Shown here in pieces: positions 39,497-50,197 of a stretch of 64,000 nt of DNA. The position numbers and the translations under genes are program-made. Under the pieces are notes generated by a model, which was given only the letters and a program-made list of their open reading frames with translations, did not search any database and had not been told where the DNA came from. Position 1 is the first letter of the stretch. Every line of letters starts with the position of its first letter. Source of the DNA: DASSUW01 sp963774155 (GTDB lineage: Bacteria; Actinomycetota; Thermoleophilia; Solirubrobacterales; Solirubrobacteraceae); NCBI GenBank assembly GCA_963774155.1, contig CAVZDW010000006.1, forward strand, positions 124,001-188,000. The letters run 5' to 3'.

Positions 39497-40606
39497 TCAA
39501 GGTGATGGCGGCCTGACCGGCGCCGTCGAGTCGCGCACGACAAGCCGGGTCGGGAGCAGCTCGTGCGCGCCGGCGGGCGGCGCGCCGTTGAGCGCGGCGA
39601 GCAGCCGCTCGGCCGCGATGCGTCCCTTGTCGGCGTGCGGCTGGTGCACGCTCGTGAGCCGCTCGGCCGGCGGCGCGGTGTCGTCGAAGCCGATGATCGA
39701 CAGCTCCCCGGGCACCGTCAGGCCGCGGTCCGCCGCCGCGAGGCGGGCGCCGAGGGCAAGCGGGTCGCTGAAGGCGACGATGGCGGTCACGTCCGGATGT
39801 CCGTCGAGCAGCGCGCGGCCGCCGGCGATGCCCTGCTCGATGCTGCTCACCGGGCACTGCTGCACCGGCACCTGTGCCCAGGGCAGGCCGGCGGCGGTCA
39901 GCGCCCGGGCGCAGCCCTCGAGCCGCCGGCGGGTGACGCTCGCCGTGGCCCGCTGCTGCATGGCGACGTTCGCGGGACCCGGCGTCGCGTGGGCGGAGGT
40001 GCCGAAGCTGAGGACGCCGACCCGGCGATGGCCGAGCTCGAGCACGTGGCGCATGGCGCTCTCGGCCGCCGCCCGGTCGTCGATCCCGACGAAGTCGAGT
40101 CCGGGAGCGTCCTCCGGGGCGGGCGAGTCGACCACCACCGTCGGCCGGCCGCGCCGGCGAGCGGCCTCGAACAGCGGGTCGTCGGCGGCCACCGAGTAGA
40201 CGATGAGGCCGTCGACGGCCACGTTGCGGATGGCCGGACCGTGCGAGGGGTGTTCCTCCGGCAGCCCTGGCACGACGACCACGGCGAGCTGCTGGGCGTC
40301 CGTGACCACGGAGACGCCCCTGAGGAACGGGGCCGTGGCCGGGTCGTCGAACGCGTAGGCCAGCGTGCGGCGGAAGACGACGCCGATGGCGCCCACCCGC
40401 CCGCTGCGCAGGCTGCGGCCGACCGGGTCCGGCCCGCCGTAACCCAGCTCGGCGGCGACGCGCATGATCCGCTCGCGCAGCTCGGGCGAGAGGCGCTCGG
40501 GCCGGTTGAAGGCGTTCGAGACCGTGCTCGGCGAGGTGCCGACGGCGCGCGCCACGGCCACCACCCCCGCCCGGCGCGGAACCTCGTCGTCAGCAGGACG
40601 GCCCAT
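39497..40606 (-). CDS. LacI-family transcriptional regulator
   Basis: A 369-residue protein: N-terminal LacI HTH (about 14-60, VVAVARAVGTSPSTVSNAFN) with hinge, then a periplasmic-binding-protein-like sensor (GAIGVVFRR, GLIVYSVAADDPL, ELSIIGFDDT). It is divergent from the GH97 glycosidase gene with 79 nt between starts, so it probably represses that gene and responds to an alpha-glycoside or its product. ATG 40606. A TACGAT box (40621-40616) could be its -10. Confidence 0.9.
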   Translation of the reverse strand: MGRPADDEVPRRAGVVAVARAVGTSPSTVSNAFNRPERLSPELRERIMRVAAELGYGGPDPVGRSLRSGRVGAIGVVFRRTLAYAFDDPATAPFLRGVSVVTDAQQLAVVVVPGLPEEHPSHGPAIRNVAVDGLIVYSVAADDPLFEAARRRGRPTVVVDSPAPEDAPGLDFVGIDDRAAAESAMRHVLELGHRRVGVLSFGTSAHATPGPANVAMQQRATASVTRRRLEGCARALTAAGLPWAQVPVQQCPVSSIEQGIAGGRALLDGHPDVTAIVAFSDPLALGARLAAADRGLTVPGELSIIGFDDTAPPAERLTSVHQPHADKGRIAAERLLAALNGAPPAGAHELLPTRLVVRDSTAPVRPPSP

Positions 40607-40630
40607 TCAGGCGAGATCGTAGTTGCATCC

Positions 40631-40647
40631 TTGGTAAAACGTTGCAA
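40631..40647. promoter_or_regulatory. Candidate LacI-type operator
   Basis: TTGGTAAAACGTTGCAA sits in the middle of the LacI-GH97 divergent gap. It has the central ACGT and flanking A/T and G/C layout of LacI-family operators, with a nearby second TTGCA at 40623-40627. The dyad is imperfect, so this is a positional and pattern-based guess. Confidence 0.35.
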
Positions 40648-40685
40648 TCCTCAGCCGGTCGCGGCAAACGAGCAGGGGGAGAACC

Positions 40686-42719
40686 ATGCTGAGACGCACT
40701 GTCGGGCTGCTGGCCGTCGTCGCCTTCGGGGGCCTCGCCGCCTCTGCCGAGGCGCGGACCTTCGACGTCTCGTCGCCGGACCGGGACATCCGTGTCGAGG
40801 TTGCGCTCGACCGGGAGGGCCGGGCCACCTACCGCGTGTCGCACCACGGTGCGCCGCTCATCGCCGAGTCGCGGCTCGGGCTGTCCTTCGCCGGCGAGCC
40901 GGCCCTCGGCGCCGGCCTGGTCGCCGAGCGGGTGCGGCGCGACCGCCACGACTCCGTCTGGCGGCCGGTCTGGGGCGAGTACCGCACGATCCGCGAGCAC
41001 TACAACGAGCTCACGGTGGATCTGCGTGAGCGGACGGCGCCGCGGCGGCGGCTGAGCGTCGTCTTCCGCGTCTTCGACGACGGTGTCGGGTTCCGCTACG
41101 TGCTGCCGCGGCAGCACGCCATCGGCGACTTCGCCATCACGTCGGAGGACACCGAGTTCGCCTTCGCGCGCGACTTCACGGCCTGGTGGGGGCCCGCCCA
41201 TCCCGGCCCGGGCATCGGCGACGAGCACCTCTGGAGCCGCACGCCGCTGAGCCAGGTGGGCGCGGCGTCGACGCCGCTCACGCTCGACGCCGGGCGCGCC
41301 GGCTACGCCACGCTGCACGAGGCCGACCTCATCGACTACCCGGTGATGAACGTCGAGCCGGCCGGCGGGACGACCTTCCGGTCGGCGCTCGTCGCCCTGC
41401 CGGACGGCACCAAGGTCCGCGGCAGCGGCCGGCACGAATCGCCCTGGCGGGCGCTCGTCATCGGCGACGACCCGGGCGACCTGATCGAGTCGACCCTGAT
41501 CCTCAACCTCAACGACCCGTGCGCGATCTGCCATCGCGACACGGACTGGATCCGGCCCGGCAAGTACGTGGGCATCTGGTGGGAGATCCACAAGGGCCTG
41601 ACCACGTGGGAGACCGCCGGTGCCATCCCGCACGGCGCCACGACCGAGAACGCGAAGCGCTACATCGACTTCGCCGCGCGCCACGGCATCCCCTACGTGC
41701 TGACCGAGGGCTGGAACGTCGGCTGGGACGCCCCGCCGCAACAGTTCCTGCAGCCGGCAGCGGACTTCGATCTCGAGGAGGTCGTCGCCTACGCCAAGGG
41801 CAAGGGCGTCGACTGGATGGCGCACAACGAGACGGGCGGCGACGTCTCGAACTACCTGCGCCAGATCGAGCCCGCGTACGCGCTCTACGAGGGGCTCGGC
41901 GTGCCCGCGGTCAAGACCGGCTACGCCGGCGACACACGGCTCGACGGGGTGGTCCACAACCACTACGACCAGGTCATGGTCAACCACTACCGCGACGCGA
42001 TCGCCCTGGCCGCGCGCCACGGCCTGATGGTCGAGGCGCACGAGATCGTCAAGGACACCGGCGAGCGGCGGACGTACCCGAACATCATGACCCGCGAGGC
42101 CGTGCGCGGCACGGAGTTCGAGGCCTGGAGCGAGGGCAACCCGCCCGACCACACGGTGAACCTGCCCTTCACGCGGATGATCGCCGGGCCGATGAGCTAC
42201 ACGCCGGGCATCTTCGACATCACCTGGGACCCGGGCGGGCCCGGACGGCCGCCGTGGCGGACGCTCGAGCGCACCCGCGTGCACACCACGCGGGCCAAGC
42301 AGCTGGCCATGTACCCGGTGTTCCTGAGCGGCCTGCAGATGCTGGCCGACGTCCCGGAGCACTACGAGGGCGAGCCCGAGTTCGCGTTCCTCGAGCGCGT
42401 GCCCACGACGTGGGACGACACCGAGGCGCTCAACGGCTCGATCGGCGACTACGTCACCGTGGCGCGGCGCAGCGGACGCGACTGGTTCATCGGCAGCATG
42501 ACCGACGAGCAGCCGCGCACCCTGGCCGTCCCGCTGCGGTTCCTGGACGGCGGTCGGCGCTACCTGGCCACGATCTACGGGGACGCGCCGGACACCGATC
42601 TGGAGACGAACCCGAACGCGGTGCAGATCACGCGCCGCGTGGTCGACCGGCACGACGCGCTGACCGTCCGCATGGCCGGCGGCGGGGGACAGGCAGTCCA
42701 TCTGCAGCCGCTGCGCTGA
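40686..42719 (+). CDS. Secreted GH97-family alpha-glycosidase
   Basis: A 677-residue protein with a signal peptide (about 1-23, ending SAEA). It has the GH97 layout: N-terminal beta-super-sandwich (VSSPDRDIRVEVALD), catalytic barrel with YIDFAARHGIPYVLTEGWNVGW and VPAVKTGYAGD, and the C-terminal beta-sheet domain. GH97 enzymes are calcium-dependent alpha-glucosidases or alpha-galactosidases; the inverting/retaining choice could not be settled here. GGGGGAG precedes the ATG by 5 nt. Probably controlled by the divergent LacI protein. Confidence 0.88.
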   Translation: MLRRTVGLLAVVAFGGLAASAEARTFDVSSPDRDIRVEVALDREGRATYRVSHHGAPLIAESRLGLSFAGEPALGAGLVAERVRRDRHDSVWRPVWGEYRTIREHYNELTVDLRERTAPRRRLSVVFRVFDDGVGFRYVLPRQHAIGDFAITSEDTEFAFARDFTAWWGPAHPGPGIGDEHLWSRTPLSQVGAASTPLTLDAGRAGYATLHEADLIDYPVMNVEPAGGTTFRSALVALPDGTKVRGSGRHESPWRALVIGDDPGDLIESTLILNLNDPCAICHRDTDWIRPGKYVGIWWEIHKGLTTWETAGAIPHGATTENAKRYIDFAARHGIPYVLTEGWNVGWDAPPQQFLQPAADFDLEEVVAYAKGKGVDWMAHNETGGDVSNYLRQIEPAYALYEGLGVPAVKTGYAGDTRLDGVVHNHYDQVMVNHYRDAIALAARHGLMVEAHEIVKDTGERRTYPNIMTREAVRGTEFEAWSEGNPPDHTVNLPFTRMIAGPMSYTPGIFDITWDPGGPGRPPWRTLERTRVHTTRAKQLAMYPVFLSGLQMLADVPEHYEGEPEFAFLERVPTTWDDTEALNGSIGDYVTVARRSGRDWFIGSMTDEQPRTLAVPLRFLDGGRRYLATIYGDAPDTDLETNPNAVQITRRVVDRHDALTVRMAGGGGQAVHLQPLR

Positions 42720-42750
42720 CGGAGGGCGCGAGCCCATAGGGTTCGCGCTC

Positions 42751-45060
42751 ATGCGGAGGAGAATTCTGGCGGCCGCCACGGCTTTGACCGTGGTGGCCGC
42801 TCCAGCGGCCGCCGAGGCCGGCAAGGACAGCTATCGCGCCGAGGTGCGGCGCACCACCGGTGGGTGGGCACACATCAAGGCCGGCGACTACGGCTCGCTG
42901 GGGTATGGCTACGGCTACGCCTACGCGCAGGATCAGATCTGCGAGCTGGCGGACATCGTGGTGACCGTCAACGGCGAGCGCTCGCGCTACTTCGGTCCAC
43001 AGGACGGCAACCTCGAGTCGGACTTCTTCTTCCAGCGGATCAAGGACGCCCGCACGGTCCAGAAGCTCGTCGCGCGCAAGGCGCCGCAGGGCCCCTCGAG
43101 CGTCGTTCGCGCGACCACCAAGGGCTTCGCGGCCGGCTTCAACGCGTACCTGAAGCGCACCGGCCGCAACAAGCTGTCCGACCCCACGTGTCGCGGCAAG
43201 GCGTGGGTGCGGCCGATCACCGCGCTCGACCTCTACCGCCGCTACTACCAGCTCGGACTGCGCGCCAGCTCGGGCAACTTCCTCGACGAGATCGTGGCCG
43301 CGCAGCCGCCCACCGGCGCGGCCGCCGCCGCGGCGGCGCCCACGGTCGACCCGCAGGCGTTCGACGAGCGGCTCGGCGCGGACACCCTCGGCTCCAACGC
43401 GTACGGCATCGGCCGCGACGGCGCGAGCGGCGACCGCGCGCTCGTGCTGGGCAACCCGCACTTCCCGTGGCACGGCTCCGAGCGCTGGTACCAGGTCCAC
43501 CTCACGATCCCCGGCAAGCTGAACGTGATCGGCGCCGCGCTGCAGGCGGTGCCGGCGGTCAACATCGGCTTCACCGACGGCGTGGCCTGGAGCCACACGG
43601 TCTCGACCGCGCGGCGCTTCACGCCCTACCAGCTCGACCTGCGCGACGGCCGGCCGAAGCAGTACATGGTCGACGGCAAGGCCGTGAAGATGGGCGAGCG
43701 CACGGTGAAGGTGCGCGTCCGCGGCGGCGGCACCCGCCGCCACACGTTCTACGAGACGCGCTGGGGGCCGGTCTTCTCCTTCGACCTCGCCGGCCTGACA
43801 TGGACGAACGAGCACGCCTTCGCGTTCGCCGACGTCAACGCGAACAACTTCCGGCTCGTCAACCAGTGGGCCGAGTACGACAAGGCGCAGTCGGTCCGCG
43901 ACCTCGAGCGCGCGTACCGGCGCGTCCAGGGCAACCCGTGGGTCAACACGATCGCCGCCGACTCGCAGGGCCGCGCGTACTACGCCGACGAGTCGGTGGT
44001 CCCGAACGTCGACGCCGAGCTCCAGAGCACGTGCACGGCCGACAACCCGATCGCGCCGCTGCTGCTCTCGCAGGGGGTCATCCTGCTCGACGGCGCGCGC
44101 ACCGCCTGCCGCTGGAAGCGCGACGCCGACGCGATCGCGCCGGGGATCATCGGCCCGGCCGGCCTGCCGCGCGTCACCCGCACGGACTACGTCGAGAACT
44201 CCAACGACTCGTACTGGCTGCCGAGCGCGCGCTTCCGCATCGACGGCTACCCGCGCATCATCGGCGGGGAGGGCACGCAGCGGCTGCTGCGCACGCGGCT
44301 CGGGCTGATGCAGGCCGAGCAGCGGCTGGCGGGCACGGACGGGCTGGGCGAGCCGCGCTTCACGCTCGACACGCTGCAACAGGTCATGTTCGGCAACCGC
44401 AACCTGAGCGCCGAGCTGGCGCGCGACGCCACCGTGCAGGCCTGCACGGCGAGCGCCCGCGCCGACCTGGCCGAGGCGTGCGCGGTGCTCGCTGCGTGGA
44501 GCACCCGGGCGGACATCGACGCGCGCGGCGCCGTGCTGTGGCGCGAGTACTGGTCGCGGCTGAGCACGGCGGGCGTCCCGTGGGCGACCGCCTACGACCC
44601 GGCCGATCCGGTCGGCACGCCGGCGGGGATCGTCGGCAGCGATCCGAAGGTGCTCACCGCGCTGACCGGCGCGGTCGAGGACCTGCGCTCGAAGGGCATC
44701 GCGCTCGACGTGCCGCTCGGCGAGCTGCAGGCCGAGCCGCGAGGCAGCGAGCGGATCCCGATCCACGGCTGCACCGAGGGCGAGGGCTGCTTCAACATCA
44801 TCTCCAGCGACCGCGACGCCCAGGGTCGCTACGACCCGTACCACGGCGCCTCGTTCGTGATGACGGCGGCGTTCGACGAGCGCGGCCGCGTCCGGGGTGA
44901 GGCGATCCTCTCCTACTCGCAGTCGGAGAACCCGCGCTCGCCGCACTACGCGGACCAGACGCGGCTGTTCTCGCAGAAGCAGTTCCTGCCCATGCGGTTC
45001 AGCGAGCGCTCGATCAAGCGCGACGCGGGCTACAAGCGCTCGGTGGTGACCGGGGGCTGA
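42751..45060 (+). CDS. Secreted penicillin acylase/AHL acylase-family Ntn hydrolase
   Basis: A 769-residue precursor of the penicillin-acylase family. The signal peptide (about 1-23) is followed by the alpha-chain, and the self-cleavage site precedes Ser215 (LGSNAYGIG), the N-terminal nucleophile of the beta-chain. GNPHFPW and the NDSYWLPSA/Asn regions of the active site are present. Relatives (PvdQ, QuiP, aculeacin acylase) hydrolyse long-chain acyl amides, including acyl-homoserine lactones. Substrate not determinable. The stop overlaps the exporter start by 1 nt. Confidence 0.9.
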   Translation: MRRRILAAATALTVVAAPAAAEAGKDSYRAEVRRTTGGWAHIKAGDYGSLGYGYGYAYAQDQICELADIVVTVNGERSRYFGPQDGNLESDFFFQRIKDARTVQKLVARKAPQGPSSVVRATTKGFAAGFNAYLKRTGRNKLSDPTCRGKAWVRPITALDLYRRYYQLGLRASSGNFLDEIVAAQPPTGAAAAAAAPTVDPQAFDERLGADTLGSNAYGIGRDGASGDRALVLGNPHFPWHGSERWYQVHLTIPGKLNVIGAALQAVPAVNIGFTDGVAWSHTVSTARRFTPYQLDLRDGRPKQYMVDGKAVKMGERTVKVRVRGGGTRRHTFYETRWGPVFSFDLAGLTWTNEHAFAFADVNANNFRLVNQWAEYDKAQSVRDLERAYRRVQGNPWVNTIAADSQGRAYYADESVVPNVDAELQSTCTADNPIAPLLLSQGVILLDGARTACRWKRDADAIAPGIIGPAGLPRVTRTDYVENSNDSYWLPSARFRIDGYPRIIGGEGTQRLLRTRLGLMQAEQRLAGTDGLGEPRFTLDTLQQVMFGNRNLSAELARDATVQACTASARADLAEACAVLAAWSTRADIDARGAVLWREYWSRLSTAGVPWATAYDPADPVGTPAGIVGSDPKVLTALTGAVEDLRSKGIALDVPLGELQAEPRGSERIPIHGCTEGEGCFNIISSDRDAQGRYDPYHGASFVMTAAFDERGRVRGEAILSYSQSENPRSPHYADQTRLFSQKQFLPMRFSERSIKRDAGYKRSVVTGG

Positions 45061-45887
45061 TGAGCGATCAGGCGCGCGGCGTCGCACTCGTCGTCGCCGC
45101 CGTCACGTCGCTGCAGTTCGGGGCCGGGTTCGCCGTCACGCTGTTCGACGAGCTCGGCCCCGCCGGCGCGGCCTGCCTGCGGCTGGTCATCGCCGCGCTG
45201 ATCCTGCTGGCCGTCTGGCGGCCGAGCCTGCGCGGCCACACCCCGAAGGAGATCCGGCTCGCGGCCGTCTTCGGGGTCACGCTCGGCGTCATGAACCTGT
45301 GCATCTACGAGGCGATGGACCGGATCCCGCTCGGGATCGCCATCACCATCGAGTTCTGGGGGCCGCTGGCCGTCGCGGTGATCGGCTCGCGGCGGCCGCT
45401 CGACCTGCTCTGGGTCGGGCTCGCCGCGGCGGGGATCGTGCTGCTGGCCGACGCCGGCGGCGGCTCGCTCGACCGGGAAGGCGTGCTCTTCGCGTTCGCC
45501 GCCGGCGGCCTGTGGGCGATCTACATCCTCCTGGCCACGCGCGTCGGCCAGAGCTTCCCCGGCGGGGCCGGGCTGGCGCTCGCCATGGTCTGCGGCGCGA
45601 TCGTGACGCTCCCGGCGGGCATCGTGACGGCCGGCGACGCGCTGATCCAGCCCGAGCTGATCGCGGCCGCCGCCGTCGTGGCGGTCGCCTCCTCGGTGAT
45701 CCCGTACTCGTTCGAGCTCGAGGCGCTGCGGCTCATCCCGCCGCGCGTGTTCGGCGTGCTGATGTCGCTCGAGCCGGCGGTCGCCGCGCTGGCGGGCCTC
45801 ATCGTGCTCGGGCAGAGCCTCGGGCTGCGCGAGTGGGCCGCGATCGCCCTCGTCGTTGTGGCCAGCGCGGGCGCGACCTCGCGGTAG
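45060..45887 (+). CDS. EamA-family transporter (RhtA-like)
   Basis: A 275-residue membrane protein with ten predicted transmembrane segments in two EamA repeats. The start (SLQFGAGFAVTLFDELGPAG) and the middle (PLGIAITIEFWGPLAVA) match the RhtA threonine/homoserine exporter subgroup. It should export amino acids or related metabolites. TGATG coupling to the acylase suggests that they share an operon and perhaps a substrate; see findings. Confidence 0.85.
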   Translation: MSDQARGVALVVAAVTSLQFGAGFAVTLFDELGPAGAACLRLVIAALILLAVWRPSLRGHTPKEIRLAAVFGVTLGVMNLCIYEAMDRIPLGIAITIEFWGPLAVAVIGSRRPLDLLWVGLAAAGIVLLADAGGGSLDREGVLFAFAAGGLWAIYILLATRVGQSFPGGAGLALAMVCGAIVTLPAGIVTAGDALIQPELIAAAAVVAVASSVIPYSFELEALRLIPPRVFGVLMSLEPAVAALAGLIVLGQSLGLREWAAIALVVVASAGATSR

Positions 45888-46438
45888 TGTGCTCGCCGTG
45901 GAGTCCTTCCGGCCCTAGACCGTGTTCGAGCTCAACGTCCCGAACGCCCTGACGGTCTTCCGGATCCTCCTCGTGCCGGTGCTGGTGGCCGCGATGCTGT
46001 CGGAGTTCTCGAGCGACGCTCTGGCTGCGGGCGTGTTCATCCTCGCCAGCTTCACCGACCTGGTCGACGGCTGGCTGGCGCGCCGCCAGCGCAGCGAGTC
46101 GAACTTCGGCAGGCTGATGGACCCGCTGGCCGACAAGCTGCTGGTGACCAGCGCCCTGGTCTCGCTCGTCGCACTCGACCGCGTGCAGGCGTGGGTGGCG
46201 ATGGTGATCATCGCGCGCGAGTTCGCGGTCACCGGGCTGCGCCAGATGGCGATCGAGCAGGGGCACGTGATCGCCGCGGGCACGTGGGGGAAGATCAAGA
46301 CCGTCCTGCAGATCGCGATGGTGCTGGCCCTGATCGCGGTCGAGGGGTCGCCGCTCTGGGTCGACGCCCTCGTCTACGTGACGGTCGCCGTCACCGTCTA
46401 CTCGGGCGCGGACTACTTCTTCGGCTTCCGGGCGCTGC

Positions 46439-47499
<1,061 letters not shown>

Positions 47500-47503
<4 letters not shown>

Positions 47504-48264
47504 GCCCGCCGCTCCCGCTGGAGGACGAGGGCGAGGGCGACCGCGGCAAGCGAGATCACGAGCATCAGGGTTCCGATCGCGTTGATGGTTGGAGTCACAC
47601 CGAAGCGGATCGCCGACCAGATCCGCACGGGCAGCGGCTGGGGCGACTCGCCGGTGGTGAAGTAGCTGAGGACGAAGTCGTCGAAGGACAGGGCGAAGAC
47701 GAGCAGGCCCGCCGCCAGCACCGCCGGCCAGAGCGCGGGCAGGACGACGAGCCGGAACGTCTGCAGGCGCGTGGCGCCGAGATCGAGGGCCGCCTGCTCG
47801 ACCTCCGGGTTCAGGGAGGCGAGCCTGGCCCGCACGACCACGGTCACGTACGAGATCGAGAACGTGATGTGGGCGATGACGATGGTCAGCAGCGACAGCC
47901 GCAGCCCGATCTGGGTGAAGAGCAGGAACGCGCTCACCCCGGCCACGATCTCCGGCGTCACCAGCGGGATCAGCATGAGCACGTTGGCACTGCCCGAGAA
48001 CCGCGTGCGCGCGCGCACGAGGCCGAACGCCAGCAGCGTGCCGAGGACCGTGGCCACGACCATCGTGGCCAGGGCGATCTCGAGGCTCGCCACCAGCGAG
48101 CCGCGCAGCGACTCGTTCTCGAGGAACGCCTCGTACCACTGGAGGCTGAAGCCGCCGAAGTTCTGCAGCGAGCGGAGGCTGTTGAACGAGAACAGCACCA
48201 CCACGGCGAGCGGCAGGAACATGAACAGGTAGAACGCGCCGGTGTAGACGCGCAGCCACCTCAT
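47500..48264 (-). CDS. PotC-type ABC transporter permease
   Basis: A 254-residue membrane protein with six segments and an EAA loop VEQAALDLGATRLQTFRLVVLPAL. The start YTGAFYLFMFLPLAVVVLFSF is typical of PotC/YdcV. It forms the inner-membrane channel with the PotB-type protein. ATG 48264 overlaps the PotB-type stop by 4 nt, which fixes the start inside a longer open frame. Confidence 0.92.
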
Positions 48265-49112
48265 GCCACGGTCCCCCGCGTGTCGCGCGCCGCCGAGCGC
48301 AGGTAGAAGACCATGAAGATGAGCAGGAAGAGCATCATCACCACGGTCAGCGCGCCGCCGAACGGCCAGTCCTCGGCGCCGAAGAACTGCTGCTGGATGA
48401 GGTTGCCGATCATGTAGGTCTCCGGCCCGCCGAGCAGCTGAGCGGTCACGAAGTCGCCGACGGCCGGGAGGAAGACGAGCACGCATCCGGCGAGCACGCC
48501 CTGGAACGTCGTCGGCCACGTGACGTGGATGAACGTCCGCCACTCGGAGCCGTAGAGGTCCTTGCCGGCCTCGATGAGCGCCGGGTCCATGCGATCGAGC
48601 GCCGCGTAGACCGGCAGGATCATGAAGGCGAGGTAGCCGTAGACGAGCCCGAGGATCACGGCCCACGGCGTGTTGAGGAAGCGGATCGACTCGCCGAGCA
48701 GGCCGTTGACCACGCCCTCGTCGGAGAGCAGCGCGACCCACGCGTAGGTGCGGATCAGGTAGTTGACGAAGAACGGCAGCACGACGAGCGCGATGAGGAT
48801 CTGCTTGCGCCGGCCGCCGAAGCGGGCGATGTAGTACGCGACGGGGTAGCCGAGCAGCAGGCAGAGCGCGACGGTGAGCAGCGCGTAGCCGACCGAGCGG
48901 GCCAGCACGGGCAGGAACAGCGGGTCGAAGACCCGCGAGTAGTTCTCGGGATGCCAGCCGTAGAGCGCGCCGCCGAGGTCGGCGGGCGTGCCGAACGAGA
49001 CGGCGATGACGAGGGTGAAGGGCGCCGCGAAGAAGAGGAGCAGCCAGAGGCCCCCCGGGACGAGCGCGCGGGCCGCGAAGCGGCCGCTCAGCCCGCCTTG
49101 ATCTCCGTCCAC
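48261..49112 (-). CDS. PotB-type ABC transporter permease
   Basis: A 283-residue membrane protein: LVPGGLWLLLFFAAPFTLVIAVSF at the start, EAA loop LIEAGKDLYGSEWRTFIHVTWP, six segments. Partner of the PotC-type permease. No ATG is available; GTG 49112 gives a 25-nt overlap with the binding-protein gene and adds about ten polar residues before the first membrane segment, so the start is the least certain part of this call. Confidence 0.88.
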   Translation of the reverse strand: MDGDQGGLSGRFAARALVPGGLWLLLFFAAPFTLVIAVSFGTPADLGGALYGWHPENYSRVFDPLFLPVLARSVGYALLTVALCLLLGYPVAYYIARFGGRRKQILIALVVLPFFVNYLIRTYAWVALLSDEGVVNGLLGESIRFLNTPWAVILGLVYGYLAFMILPVYAALDRMDPALIEAGKDLYGSEWRTFIHVTWPTTFQGVLAGCVLVFLPAVGDFVTAQLLGGPETYMIGNLIQQQFFGAEDWPFGGALTVVMMLFLLIFMVFYLRSAARDTRGTVA

Positions 49113-50197
49113 GTCTGGTCCCAGAGGCGGCGGCCCTCGATGCCGAGATCCCCGAACTGCTGCCCGGTCTGAAGGTCCTCGACCGTGACGTTGATCGAGG
49201 GGTCGTCCTTCACGAGGGCGGCGAACGTCTCGTCCGGGCCCGTGTACGGCATCGGGTAGCCCATGTACTCGATGTTCTTGGAGGCGTTCTCCGGATCGAG
49301 GATGAAGTTGATGAACGTGAGCGCCGTGCCGGGGTGCTCGGCGTTGGCGGGGACCGCGAAGCAGTCGGTGCCGAGCGGGATCCCCTCCGTGCACTTCTGG
49401 AACGTGTAGTTCTCGGGGTTGTCGACCTGGTTGCGGACGTTGACGACGTCGCCGTTCCAGCCGTGGTGGATCCAGGCGTTGCCCGAGACCATGTTCTGGA
49501 TGTCGTCGGTGGAGAAGCCGCGCATCTTCGGCTTGAGGCCGAGCGCCCACTCCTTGGCCTTCTCCACATCCGCCGGGTCGACCGAGTTGAGCTCGGCGCC
49601 GTTGACGATGTTGCCGGCGCCGATGACCTCCTGGAAGTCGTCGAGCAGGTAGGCGCGGCCGTCGGCCGACGGGTTGCCCATGTCGTTCCACGAGCCCGTC
49701 ATGTCGGCGATCTTGTCGGCGCGGTAGATGATCCCGCTCGCGTACATCGCGTACGGGAGCGTGTGGTCGCCGTCCGGGTCGTACCAGGGCGCGCCGAAGG
49801 AGTCGTAGACCGAGCTCGCGTTGGGGATCTGCGCGACGTCGATGCGCATCAGCTGGTTCGCCTTGCGCAGCCGGTCCACCCACTCCGACGTGGGGAAGAT
49901 CACGTCGTAGCGGTTGCCCGAGCGGAGCTTGGCCATCATGCCCTGCATCGAGTCGAAGTTCGACTCGCGGACCTTGACGCCGTACTCCTTCTCGAACGCC
50001 TTGATCAGCTTCGGCTCGAGGTACTCCGACCAGTTGAAGTAGACGAGGTCGCCGTCGGGCTGGGCCTTGACGACGCGTTCGGGCGCCTCCGGAGGCGCCT
50101 CCTGGAGGCCGACCCCGCAGCCGGCCAACCCGACGCCGAGTGCGAGCCCGGCTCCCCCCTGGAGCAGCTCACGCCGGCTCCATCGATCCCTCGTCAT
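49088..50197 (-). CDS. PotD-type substrate-binding lipoprotein (Tat signal)
   Basis: A 369-residue family-1 binding protein of the PotD/PotF group (FNWSEYLEPKLIKAFEKEYG, YDVIFPTSEW). The N-terminus carries a twin-arginine motif (SRRELL, residues 7-12) and a lipobox LAGC with Cys27, so it is probably exported folded and lipid-anchored. PotD-type proteins bind polyamines; some bind betaine-like amines. Tat export suggests a bound cofactor or fast folding. ATG 50197 lies inside the end of the upstream TetR gene (29-nt overlap). Confidence 0.9.
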   Translation of the reverse strand: MTRDRWSRRELLQGGAGLALGVGLAGCGVGLQEAPPEAPERVVKAQPDGDLVYFNWSEYLEPKLIKAFEKEYGVKVRESNFDSMQGMMAKLRSGNRYDVIFPTSEWVDRLRKANQLMRIDVAQIPNASSVYDSFGAPWYDPDGDHTLPYAMYASGIIYRADKIADMTGSWNDMGNPSADGRAYLLDDFQEVIGAGNIVNGAELNSVDPADVEKAKEWALGLKPKMRGFSTDDIQNMVSGNAWIHHGWNGDVVNVRNQVDNPENYTFQKCTEGIPLGTDCFAVPANAEHPGTALTFINFILDPENASKNIEYMGYPMPYTGPDETFAALVKDDPSINVTVEDLQTGQQFGDLGIEGRRLWDQTWTEIKAG

